Below are positions 15,228-22,406 of a stretch of 23,708 nt of DNA, one piece after another. The stretch covers positions 1 to 23,708 of the forward strand of contig JAZGBC010000061.1 of assembly GCA_036444495.1 (NCBI GenBank). The letters are read 5' to 3'. The stretch is from JAZGBC01 sp036444495 (lineage in GTDB: Bacteria > Pseudomonadota > Alphaproteobacteria > Kiloniellales > J153). Positions within the stretch are counted from its first letter, which is position 1, and every line of letters starts with the position of its first letter. Below the pieces are notes generated by a model that saw only the letters and a program-made list of their open reading frames with translations, had not been told where the DNA came from and made no database searches. The position numbers and the translations under genes are program-made.

Positions 15228-16319
15228 ATGTGGCCGGAGGACGCCATAACAAGCCGCAGCGAGCGTTCCTACCGCGATTCCGGCGTGGACATCGACGCCG
15301 GCAACGCTTTCGTCGAGTCGATCAAACCCCTGGCCGCGGCGACCGCGCGCCCCGGGGCGCGGGCCGAGTTGGGCGGCTTCGGCGCCTATTTCGATCTCAA
15401 GGCGGCGGGCTACCGGGATCCGATCCTGGTGGCCGCGACCGACGGCGTCGGCACCAAACTCAAGGTCGCCATCGATACGGCCCGGCACGACACGGTGGGT
15501 ATCGACCTGGTCGCCATGTGCGTCAACGACCTGGTGGTCCAGGGCGCCGAACCTTTGCTGTTCCTCGATTACCTGGCAACGGCCAAGCTGGACCCTGCGG
15601 CGGCGCATGACGTCATGGCCGGAATTTCGGCGGGTTGCCTTGAGGCCGGCTGCGCGCTCGTGGGCGGCGAGACGGCGGAAATGCCGGGCCTCTATGCGGC
15701 CGGCGATTACGATCTGGCCGGCTTCGCCGTGGGCGCCATCGAGCGGGGCCAGGCGCTCAGCGGCGGGTCGGTCGCCGAGGGCGACCTGGTACTCGGCCTG
15801 GCGTCCAACGGCGTGCACGCCACCGGTTTCTCCCTGGTCCGCAAGGTGATCGCCGACCTGGGCCTGGATTACGCCGGCCCGGCCCCCTTCGACGGTGGTT
15901 CGAGCCTGGGCGAGGCATTGCTCACGCCCACGCGCATCTATGTGAAAAGCTGCCTCGCCGCGGTGCGCGCGGGCAAGGTCAAGGCGCTGGCCCACATCAC
16001 CGGCGGCGGAATCGTGGAGAATCTTCCTCGAGTCCTGCCCGAGGGTCTGGGCGCGGAGATCGACGGCGGGTCCTGGCCGGTCCCGGCTGTCTTCGGCTGG
16101 CTGGCGCGGGACGGCAAGATCGCGGTGGCGGAAATGCTGCGCACCTTCAACTGCGGCATCGGCATGGCCGCGGTGACAGCAGCCGGGGACGAAGCCGCGC
16201 TCACCGGCCTGCTCGCGGAATCGGGCGAGACGGTGCATCGCATCGGCCGCATCACCAAGCGCAAGGCGGGCGAACCCGCCATCAGCGTCTTGCACGCCGA
16301 GGCGCTCTTTTCGCCGTGA
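15228..16319 (+). CDS. purM: Phosphoribosylformylglycinamidine cyclo-ligase (AIR synthetase)
   Basis: The enzyme closes the imidazole ring, turning FGAM into AIR with ATP, the fifth step of purine synthesis. The 363-residue length is normal. Characteristic blocks are SYRDSGVD (14-21), ATDGVGTKLK (70-79), MCVNDLVVQGAEPLLFLDY (97-115) and GGETAEMPG (146-154), followed by the C-terminal ATP-grasp-unrelated PurM domain with HITGGGIVENLPR. ATG at 15228 lacks a good ribosome-binding site, but TTAATACT at 15218-15225 may be a -10 box very close to it. Its stop overlaps the purN start by GTGA, so the two successive-pathway enzymes are probably translated together. Confidence 0.97.
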   Translation: MWPEDAITSRSERSYRDSGVDIDAGNAFVESIKPLAAATARPGARAELGGFGAYFDLKAAGYRDPILVAATDGVGTKLKVAIDTARHDTVGIDLVAMCVNDLVVQGAEPLLFLDYLATAKLDPAAAHDVMAGISAGCLEAGCALVGGETAEMPGLYAAGDYDLAGFAVGAIERGQALSGGSVAEGDLVLGLASNGVHATGFSLVRKVIADLGLDYAGPAPFDGGSSLGEALLTPTRIYVKSCLAAVRAGKVKALAHITGGGIVENLPRVLPEGLGAEIDGGSWPVPAVFGWLARDGKIAVAEMLRTFNCGIGMAAVTAAGDEAALTGLLAESGETVHRIGRITKRKAGEPAISVLHAEALFSP

Positions 16320-17602
16320 CCGCGATCGGGCGGAAAAAGGTCGGCGTCCTGATCTCCGGCCGGGGCAGCAACCTGCAGGCCCTGCTGGATGCTTGCGCCG
16401 ATCCCGCCTATCCCGCGCAGATCGTCCTGGTGATCTCCAACAAGCCGGACGTCCAGGGCCTGGCCCGGGCCGAGCGCGCCGGCGCGCCGACGCGGGTCAT
16501 CTCGCACCGCGACTATGCCACGCGCGAGGCCTTCGACGCCGCCATGACCCGGGCGTTGGAAGAAGCCGGGGCCGAAATCGTCTGCATGGCCGGTTTCATG
16601 CGCGTGGTGTCGGCGGAATTCATCGCCCACTGGAAGGACCGCCTGCTCAACATCCACCCCTCGCTGCTGCCCGCCTTCCCGGGACTGGACACCCACGCCC
16701 GGGCGCTCGCCGAAGGGGCCGGGCAGCACGGCTGCACGGTGCATTTCGCGCGTGCCGAGGTGGATGCCGGTCCGATCATCGGGCAAACCGCCGTGCCGGT
16801 CCTGCCCGGCGATACGGAGGAAAGCCTGGCCGCGCGCGTGCTGGAGGCCGAACACGAGCTCTATCCCCGCTGTCTGCGCCTGGTGGCCGAGGGGCGCGCG
16901 CGGGTTACGGGCGGCACCGTGAAAATCATCGATACATCGGCCCGCTCCCCGGTCGCGCTCCTTGTCAGCGCGGCCGTCCTCGCCACGATCGCCCTGATCG
17001 TGACCGGGTTCCTTATCGCCCTGTCCCTCGGCTGGGACCCGGGAGTTTCGGTGCAGGACATCGAAGCCACGATTAGGTCCTGGGGGCCCTGGGGCGTGGC
17101 GCTGGCCATCGGCCTCATGGTGCTGCACTCCTTCGTGCCCTTCCCCGCCGAGTTCCTGACGATTGCCAACGGCATGATCTACGGCCCCGTCTGGGGCACG
17201 GCGATCACCTGGACCGGCGCCATGCTGGGCGCCTACGCCGCCTTCGGCCTGTCGCGCTGGCTGGGCCGGCCCTTCGCGGAACTGATGATCGCCCGGCGCG
17301 ACTGGCACGTGATCGACGAGTGGAGCGCGCGGGAGGGCGGCTACGTGCTGCTCATCGCGCGGCTCATCCCGCTCATCGCCTTCAACCTGATCAACTATGT
17401 AGCGGGGCTGACACGCATTTCCTGGTGGACCTTCACCTGGGCCACGGGGATCGGCATCCTGCCGCTCACCATCCTCCTGGTGGTCATGGGGGACAACATC
17501 GACAGCCTGGCGTGGCAGTGGTGGGCGCTTCTCGGCGCCGCGGCAATCCTGCTCTGGCTCGTGCTCAAGCGCCGGCTTGCCGGGGGGCGGCAGATTAGCT
17601 AA
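16316..17602 (+). CDS. purN: PurN (GAR formyltransferase) fused to a VTT/TVP38-TMEM64 membrane domain
   Basis: One uninterrupted 428-residue frame encodes two unrelated proteins. Residues 1-203 are a complete folate-dependent glycinamide ribonucleotide formyltransferase (GAR to FGAR). It has ISGRGSN (13-19), N112 and H114 in NIHPSLLP, and D150 in the HGCTVHF..AEVDAGP block, all matching the E. coli catalytic triad, and it ends with the usual ARVTGGTVKI. Residues 212-420 are a polytopic SNARE-associated/VTT domain with HSFVPFPAEFLTIANGMIYGPVWG (split here: FVPFPAEF and NGMIYGPVWG, 273-294), re-entrant-like segments, IARLIPLIAFNLINY, and a final helix. Each half would normally be a separate gene. 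The start is GTG at 16316 in a GTGA overlap with purM. An in-frame GTG at 16919 could give the membrane part alone. A single-base error merging two genes is the alternative explanation. Confidence 0.88.
   Translation: MTAIGRKKVGVLISGRGSNLQALLDACADPAYPAQIVLVISNKPDVQGLARAERAGAPTRVISHRDYATREAFDAAMTRALEEAGAEIVCMAGFMRVVSAEFIAHWKDRLLNIHPSLLPAFPGLDTHARALAEGAGQHGCTVHFARAEVDAGPIIGQTAVPVLPGDTEESLAARVLEAEHELYPRCLRLVAEGRARVTGGTVKIIDTSARSPVALLVSAAVLATIALIVTGFLIALSLGWDPGVSVQDIEATIRSWGPWGVALAIGLMVLHSFVPFPAEFLTIANGMIYGPVWGTAITWTGAMLGAYAAFGLSRWLGRPFAELMIARRDWHVIDEWSAREGGYVLLIARLIPLIAFNLINYVAGLTRISWWTFTWATGIGILPLTILLVVMGDNIDSLAWQWWALLGAAAILLWLVLKRRLAGGRQIS
16911..16922 (+). promoter_or_regulatory. Possible internal GTG start at the PurN/VTT junction
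   Basis: GTG at 16919 is in frame with the fused gene (codon 202) and sits six bases after a weak purine-rich GGGCGG-like stretch. It would give a VTT protein of about 227 residues, close to normal for that family. The bases 16919-16922 read GTGA, the same start/stop overlap used at four other gene junctions here, but the TGA is in another frame from the purN reading frame. Use of this start is speculative. Confidence 0.3.
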
Positions 17603-17654
17603 ACGGATAGCCTGAAGCGCCGCGGGGCGCCGCGACGTGAAAGAGAGGGACAAG

Positions 17655-17777
17655 ATGGCCGACGAGCAGATGACCGAGGAGCGCCGCAGGACCTGGAAGG
17701 GTTTTCACCACCTCCTGACCTATTCCGCGGCGGCCGCTCTGGCGATTCTGGCCCTGATGGCGCTGTTCCTGGTCTAA
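17655..17777 (+). CDS. aa3-type cytochrome c oxidase subunit IV, very small
   Basis: This 40-residue protein is read from ATG at 17655, with GAGAGGGA five or more bases upstream, to TAA at 17775. The sequence has an acidic/basic soluble N-terminus (MADEQMTEERRR), the pattern TWKGFHHLLTYS, and one membrane helix of about 18 residues ending at the C-terminus. This matches the short alphaproteobacterial COX subunit IV family (PF07835), where a (T/Y)-x-GF motif precedes a single helix. In Rhodobacter and Paracoccus the subunit binds the aa3 oxidase at the edge of subunits I and III. No other oxidase genes are nearby, which is common for this subunit. It lies 52 bases after the purN fusion and converges with ndk. 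Confidence 0.78.
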   Translation: MADEQMTEERRRTWKGFHHLLTYSAAAALAILALMALFLV

Positions 17778-17788
17778 ACGCCGGCGTT
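17777..17788. repeat. 12-bp perfect palindrome between convergent genes
   Basis: AACGCCGGCGTT spans the 14-base gap between the COX subunit IV stop codon and the ndk stop codon. It could fold as a short hairpin in either transcript, but the stem is short and no T run follows. Confidence 0.3.
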
Positions 17789-17791
17789 ATC

Positions 17792-18214
17792 TCAGCCGAC
17801 GATTTCCTCCTCGGAGAAAAAGAACGGAATCTCGAAGGCCGCGGTCTCGGGCGAATCCGAGCCGTGCGCCGAGTTGGCCTCGATGGATTCGGCGAACTGG
17901 GCCCGGATCGTGCCCGGTGCGGCGTCCGCCGGGTTGGTGGCGCCCATGACCTCGCGATTCTTCTCGATGGCGTTTTCCCCTTCAAGCACCTGGACCACCA
18001 CCGGGCCCGAGGTCATGAAATCGCAGAGGTCGTTGTAGAACGGCCGTTCCTTGTGCACGGCGTAGAAGCCCTCGGCCCGTTCCCGGCTCAAACGCAAGCG
18101 TTTCTGGGCCACCACGCGCAGGCCCGCCTCCTCGAGGCAGGTAATGACCTTGCCCGTGATGTTGCGCCGGGTCGCGTCCGGCTTGATGATCGACAGAGTC
18201 CGCTCGCTGGCCAT
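17792..18214 (-). CDS. ndk: Nucleoside-diphosphate kinase
   Basis: The enzyme moves the terminal phosphate from ATP to other nucleoside diphosphates through a phosphohistidine intermediate. The 140-residue length is standard. It begins ERTLSIIKPDA with K11, and the active-site His117 lies in NSAHGSDS (114-121). The C-terminal FEIPFFFSEEEI is typical. ATG at 18214 has AAGAGA about five bases upstream. It stands alone on the minus strand, divergent from the ABC-F gene, and has its own candidate promoter. Confidence 0.97.
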   Translation of the reverse strand: MASERTLSIIKPDATRRNITGKVITCLEEAGLRVVAQKRLRLSRERAEGFYAVHKERPFYNDLCDFMTSGPVVVQVLEGENAIEKNREVMGATNPADAAPGTIRAQFAESIEANSAHGSDSPETAAFEIPFFFSEEEIVG

Positions 18215-18254
18215 GATCTCTTGCGCCTCTTTCCTGGGCTCGATGGGACCGGCG

Positions 18255-18282
18255 TTATAACGGGGCGTGGCCGGGCCGGCAA
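18255..18282 (-). promoter_or_regulatory. Candidate ndk promoter
   Basis: On the minus strand TTGCCG (18282-18277) and TTATAA (18260-18255) are separated by 16 bases. The -10 box sits inside a 10-bp palindrome, CGTTATAACG (18253-18262). Transcription would begin near 18247, about 33 bases before the ndk ATG. Confidence 0.42.
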
Positions 18283-18336
18283 CCGGCAGGCGGGATCGTC
18301 TTTCGGGCCTAGCGGCCCCGTGTTATCACGCCGCCC

Positions 18337-20253
18337 ATGCTGCAACTGAGCGAGATCGTCTACCGGGCCGCCGGGCGGAGCCTGCTCGATAGGGCCACGG
18401 TCGCCATCGGCAAGGGCCAGCGCGTGGGCCTGGTGGGGCGCAACGGCAGCGGCAAGACCACGCTGCTGCGCCTGATCGCGGGCGAATTGGCGCTCGACGG
18501 CGGCTCGATCGGCCTGCCGCGGACCCAGCGCGTGGGGACGCTCGCCCAGGACGCCCCCTCGGGCCCCGAGAGCCTGCTGGCGACGGTACTGGCCGCGGAC
18601 AGGGAGCGCAGCGCCCTGCTCGCCGAGGCCGAGGAGAGCCGGGACGCCGCGCGCCTGGCGGAAATCCACGAACGCCTGGCAACGATCCGGGCCGAGAGCG
18701 CCCCCGCGCGCGCCGCGCGCATCCTGGCGGGCCTGGGCTTCGACGAGGCCGCCCAGCAGGGGTCCTGCGCCGAGCTGTCGGGCGGCTGGCGCATGCGCGT
18801 GGGCCTGGCCGCCCTGCTCTTCTCCGAGCCGGACCTTTTGCTCCTGGACGAGCCCACCAACCACCTGGACCTGGAGGCCACCCTGTGGCTCGAAAGCTTC
18901 CTCAAGTCCTACCCCGGCACGCTCATCCTGGTGTCCCACGACCGGGACCTGCTCAACCGGGTGCCGCAAAAGATCATTCATCTCGAGGGTGGCAAGCTGG
19001 TGCTTTACGCGGGCAACTACGACCGCTTCGAGCGCACGCGGCGCGAGCGCCTGGACCAGCAGGCGGCGCTGCACGTCAAGCAGACGGCCCAGCGCCGCCA
19101 CATCCAGGCCTTCATCGACCGCTTCCGCTACAAGGCGACCAAGGCGCGCCAGGCCCAGTCGCGCATCAAGGCGCTGGAACGCATGGAGCCCATCGCCACG
19201 GTGATGGAGGCGCGCACCCCCACTTTCACTTTCCCCGAACCGGTCCAACTGCCCCCGCCGCTCATCACCCTGGACGGCGCCAGCGCCGGCTATGCGCCGG
19301 GCCGGCCCGTGCTAAGCGGCCTCGACCTGCGCCTGGACATGGACGACCGGGTAGCGCTCCTGGGCGCCAACGGTAACGGCAAGACGACCTTCATGCGCCT
19401 GCTCGCCGGGCGCCTGGAGCCTCAGGGCGGGCGCGTCACCCGTCCGCGCAAGCTCAAGGTGGGCTACTTCTCCCAGGACCAGGCCGAGGAGCTGGACCTG
19501 GCGGCCACGCCGCTCCAGATCATGGGGCGCGCCCTGCCCAAGGAGACCGCGACCAAGCTGCGCGCCCACCTGGGCCGCTTCGGCCTCGGCGAGGACCAGG
19601 TGATGTTGAGGGCAGGCGCCCTGTCGGGCGGCGAGAAGGCGCGCCTGCTCTTCGCGCTCATCACCCGCGAGGCGCCGCAGATCCTGCTGCTCGACGAGCC
19701 CAGCAATCACCTGGACGTGGACGCGCGCGAAGCCCTGGTGCAGGCGCTCAACGCCTACGAGGGGGCGCTGGTGCTGGTGTCCCACGACGCGCACCTGATC
19801 TCGCTCGCCGCCGAGCGCCTCTGGCTGGTGAGCGGCGGCACGGTGGCGCCCTTCGAGGGCGACATGGAGGACTACCGCGCCCTGGTGCAGAGCGAGCGCC
19901 GCGCCGGGCGGGGCAAGACGCGCAACAACAGGGCGCGCAATAACGGGACGCGGGGCGCCACGGCCAGCAAGAAGGACAAGCGCCGCGCCGGAGCCGAGGC
20001 GCGCGCCGCCACCGTCCACCTGCGCAGGGTCGCGCGCGCGGCGGAAGCACGCATCGATAGGCTCGGCAAGGAGAAGGACGCCCTCGCGGCGCGCCTCGCG
20101 GACCCGGAGGTCTACGGCGGCCCGACCGCCGAATTGCAGGCCCTTCAGGTGAAATTCGCCGAAATCGGCCGGGCCATCGCCGAAACCGAGGAGGAATGGC
20201 TCGAAGCCCGGGCCGCCATCGAGGAAGAACCGGGAAGGAACCCGGAACCCTAA
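18337..20253 (+). CDS. yheS: ABC-F family ATPase, YheS-like ribosome-associated factor
   Basis: The 638-residue protein has two ABC domains and no membrane part, so it is a translation-type ABC-F factor rather than a transporter. Domain 1 has Walker A GRNGSGKT (34-41), LSGGW (147-151), Walker B ending with E172, and switch H201. The interdomain linker (about 225-290) is the ABC-F signature, with AFIDRFRYKATKARQAQSR. Domain 2 has GANGNGKT (343-350), LSGGE (429-433), E454 and H483. The sequence follows E. coli YheS closely in the linker and in FEGDMEDY. After about 520 a basic, Lys/Arg-rich stretch leads to a coiled-coil end. ATG at 18337 is supported by alignment. The last four bases overlap the convergent holC stop. 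Confidence 0.93.
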   Translation: MLQLSEIVYRAAGRSLLDRATVAIGKGQRVGLVGRNGSGKTTLLRLIAGELALDGGSIGLPRTQRVGTLAQDAPSGPESLLATVLAADRERSALLAEAEESRDAARLAEIHERLATIRAESAPARAARILAGLGFDEAAQQGSCAELSGGWRMRVGLAALLFSEPDLLLLDEPTNHLDLEATLWLESFLKSYPGTLILVSHDRDLLNRVPQKIIHLEGGKLVLYAGNYDRFERTRRERLDQQAALHVKQTAQRRHIQAFIDRFRYKATKARQAQSRIKALERMEPIATVMEARTPTFTFPEPVQLPPPLITLDGASAGYAPGRPVLSGLDLRLDMDDRVALLGANGNGKTTFMRLLAGRLEPQGGRVTRPRKLKVGYFSQDQAEELDLAATPLQIMGRALPKETATKLRAHLGRFGLGEDQVMLRAGALSGGEKARLLFALITREAPQILLLDEPSNHLDVDAREALVQALNAYEGALVLVSHDAHLISLAAERLWLVSGGTVAPFEGDMEDYRALVQSERRAGRGKTRNNRARNNGTRGATASKKDKRRAGAEARAATVHLRRVARAAEARIDRLGKEKDALAARLADPEVYGGPTAELQALQVKFAEIGRAIAETEEEWLEARAAIEEEPGRNPEP

Positions 20254-20699
20254 TCGTTGCGGCTCCAGGCGCCGCGCTCGTCCTGCTGCCAGTAGGTCAG
20301 CTCGTGCTCGCCCTCCTTGAGCGCGCGCCACTGGGCGCGGGCGTCCTCGAGCGCCGCCTCGTCCTTGCCGTCGAAGAGGACGGCGCAGAGATCGTAGTCG
20401 TTCAGGCGCGCCGAGTTCGCCCCGTCGGTGAGGAACAGGACCTGGGCGCCGTTGGGCGCCTCGTCCCGCTCGGTGAGCCAGACCGGCTGGTGCTCGGCGT
20501 GGCCGTCCTTGGCCGAGCCGTGCGGCAGGAAGGAGCGGTCGCGGTAGGTCCAGAGCCAGGCATTCAGCGCCTCGACCCGCTCGTCCGAGCCGGCCATGAC
20601 CACGGCGCGCTGGCCGCGCTCCAGCGTCTTCTCCAGCATGACCGGCAGGGCGGTCTCCAGCCTGGCGCGGGTCAGATGATAGAAGCGGATTTCGGTCAT
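20250..20699 (-). CDS. holC: DNA polymerase III chi subunit
   Basis: Chi links the clamp-loader complex to single-strand binding protein during replication. The 149-residue protein is close to the 147 of E. coli and shows family features: EIRFYHLTR at the start, an ALPVMLEKTLERGQRAVV helix-strand, LNAWLWTYRDRSFLPHG (46-62), and a late LNDYDLCAVLFDG. ATG at 20699 is chosen over a longer frame starting at 20813, which would overlap pepA. It lies 10 bases after pepA on the same strand; the pepA-holC order is conserved in other proteobacteria. Its stop codon overlaps the ABC-F stop in the opposite direction. Confidence 0.93.
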   Translation of the reverse strand: MTEIRFYHLTRARLETALPVMLEKTLERGQRAVVMAGSDERVEALNAWLWTYRDRSFLPHGSAKDGHAEHQPVWLTERDEAPNGAQVLFLTDGANSARLNDYDLCAVLFDGKDEAALEDARAQWRALKEGEHELTYWQQDERGAWSRND

Positions 20700-20709
20700 C
20701 TCGGTTCGC

Positions 20710-22209
20710 CTACCCTTCGTAATGATCCGCCACCAGGCGGTCGAGCAGGCGCACGCCGAAGCCGGTGCCGCCCTTGGGCACGGTGGGCTTGACCTTGCTC
20801 GACCAGGTGACACCGGCGATATCCAGGTGCGCCCAGGGCGTGCCCTTCTTGACGAAGCGTTGCAGGAACTGGGCCGCGGTGATCGAGCCGGCGGAGCGGT
20901 TGCCCACGTTCTTCATGTCCGCGGCGTCGCAGTCGATCATCTTGTTGTAGGCCTCGCTGAGCGGCAGGCGCCAGACCGGCTCGCCCACCGCCTTGCCCGC
21001 CTTGGTCAGGCGCTCGGACAAGCGGTCGTTGTTGGAAAAGAGCCCGGCATGCTCGGGGCCCAGCGCGACGATGATGGCGCCGGTGAGCGTGGCCAGATCG
21101 ACGATGATCTGGGGCTTGAACTTCTCCTGCACGTACCAGAGGGCGTCGGCCAGCACCAGGCGGCCTTCGGCGTCGGTGTTGATCACCTCGATGGTCTGGC
21201 CCGAGGCCGAGGTCACGATGTCGCCCGGGCGCTGCGCCTTGGCCGAGGGCATGTTCTCCACCAGCCCGCAGACGCCCACCACGTTCACCTTGGCCTTGCG
21301 CCCGGCCAGCGCGCGCATCAGCCCGATGACCACGCCCGAACCGCCCATGTCCCACTTCATGTCCTCCATGCCGCCCGGGGGCTTGAGCGAGATGCCGCCG
21401 GTGTCGAAGGTCACGCCCTTGCCGACGAAGGCGATGGGGCCCTTCTTCTTGGCGCCCTTCGCTCCGTTCCAGCGCATGACCAGAAGCTGGGACTCGCGGT
21501 CCGAACCCTGGCCCACGCCGAGCAGTGCGCCCATGCCCAGCTTGCGCATGTCAGCCTCGCCGAGCACCTGCACCTTCACGCCCAGCTTGCCCAGCTTCTT
21601 GGCCTCGGCGGCGAGGGACTTGGGATAGATGACGTTGGCGGGCTCGGAGACCAGATCGCGGGTGAAGAAAACACCCTGCGCCACCTTCTCCATGGCGGCG
21701 AAGTGCCGCCTGGCCGCGGCCGGGTCCGCCACCATGACCGTGACCTTCTTGAGGCTCGGCTTGTTTTCCGGCTTTTCCTTGGTCCGGTACTTGTCGAAGC
21801 GGTAGGAGCGCAGCAGCGCGCCCAGACCATAGCTGGCCGCGCGCAGCGGGGCCTTGTGCTTGAAGCCCTTGACGGCGTCCACCATGACCGCCACCTCGCG
21901 CTCGCCGCTGACGCTCAGGCGCCCCACGACCGCGCCGCCGAGATTTTCCAGATCGGCGTCCTTCATCTCACCCGGCTTGCCCAGACCCACCAAAAGGATG
22001 CGGCTGTTAGCCAAACCGTTGGGAGCGACGATTTCCAAGAGCTGGCTTTTCTTGCCCTTGAAGCGGCTGGCCTTGATGGCCCGCTTGAGCGCGCCGCCCG
22101 TGGCCTTGTTCAGCTTGGCGGCTGTCGGCGAGAGCTTGCCGCCCTGCAGCACGCCGGTGGCGATGGCCCCGCTCTTGGGCAACTTCGGGGCGGCAAAGGT
22201 AATTTTCAT
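20710..22209 (-). CDS. pepA: Leucyl aminopeptidase (M17)
   Basis: The enzyme removes N-terminal residues from peptides using two metal ions. The 499-residue length is normal. The C-terminal catalytic domain has every expected residue: K264 and D269 (VGKGVTFDTGG), K276, D287 (KWDMGGSG), and D346, E348 and R350 in NTDAEGRL (344-351). These sit at a constant offset of six from E. coli PepA numbering as I recall it. The N-terminal domain (1-165) is more variable and unusually Lys-rich. ATG at 22209 has AGAGGA at a good distance. In E. coli PepA also binds DNA; nothing here tests that. Confidence 0.96.
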   Translation of the reverse strand: MKITFAAPKLPKSGAIATGVLQGGKLSPTAAKLNKATGGALKRAIKASRFKGKKSQLLEIVAPNGLANSRILLVGLGKPGEMKDADLENLGGAVVGRLSVSGEREVAVMVDAVKGFKHKAPLRAASYGLGALLRSYRFDKYRTKEKPENKPSLKKVTVMVADPAAARRHFAAMEKVAQGVFFTRDLVSEPANVIYPKSLAAEAKKLGKLGVKVQVLGEADMRKLGMGALLGVGQGSDRESQLLVMRWNGAKGAKKKGPIAFVGKGVTFDTGGISLKPPGGMEDMKWDMGGSGVVIGLMRALAGRKAKVNVVGVCGLVENMPSAKAQRPGDIVTSASGQTIEVINTDAEGRLVLADALWYVQEKFKPQIIVDLATLTGAIIVALGPEHAGLFSNNDRLSERLTKAGKAVGEPVWRLPLSEAYNKMIDCDAADMKNVGNRSAGSITAAQFLQRFVKKGTPWAHLDIAGVTWSSKVKPTVPKGGTGFGVRLLDRLVADHYEG

Positions 22210-22274
22210 GGGGTTCCTCTTGAAAAGCCGAAGGCGTGTTTGATACCGGCACGATGGGACGCGAGCGCCCTATT

Positions 22275-22304
22275 GCGATATCCGCGCCATGCCCGCGCTG
22301 TCAA
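22275..22304 (-). promoter_or_regulatory. Candidate pepA-holC promoter
   Basis: A perfect TTGACA lies at 22304-22299 on the minus strand. At the -10 position, GATATCGC (22282-22275) offers only a partial match at spacings of 16 to 18. Transcription would begin near 22268, about 58 bases before the pepA ATG. Confidence 0.38.
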
Positions 22305-22406
22305 TGCCTTGTTCTCAACTGGCCGGGCCGTGCATAAAGACATGACACTGGGCGGCGCGGGCCGCGGCGGCCCGGAAACAACGGGAAAAACAATCGGGCG
22401 CAGTCC

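Noticed and set aside
17616..17634. GCGCC...GGCGC hairpin after the purN fusion as a terminator
   Set aside because: The stem is only five bases, no T run follows, and the COX subunit IV gene with its own ribosome-binding site begins shortly after, so read-through is more likely.
15938..17653. Minus-strand open frame of 571 codons
   Set aside because: It is antisense to purM and the purN fusion. Its composition is typical of a reverse-strand shadow in GC-rich DNA.
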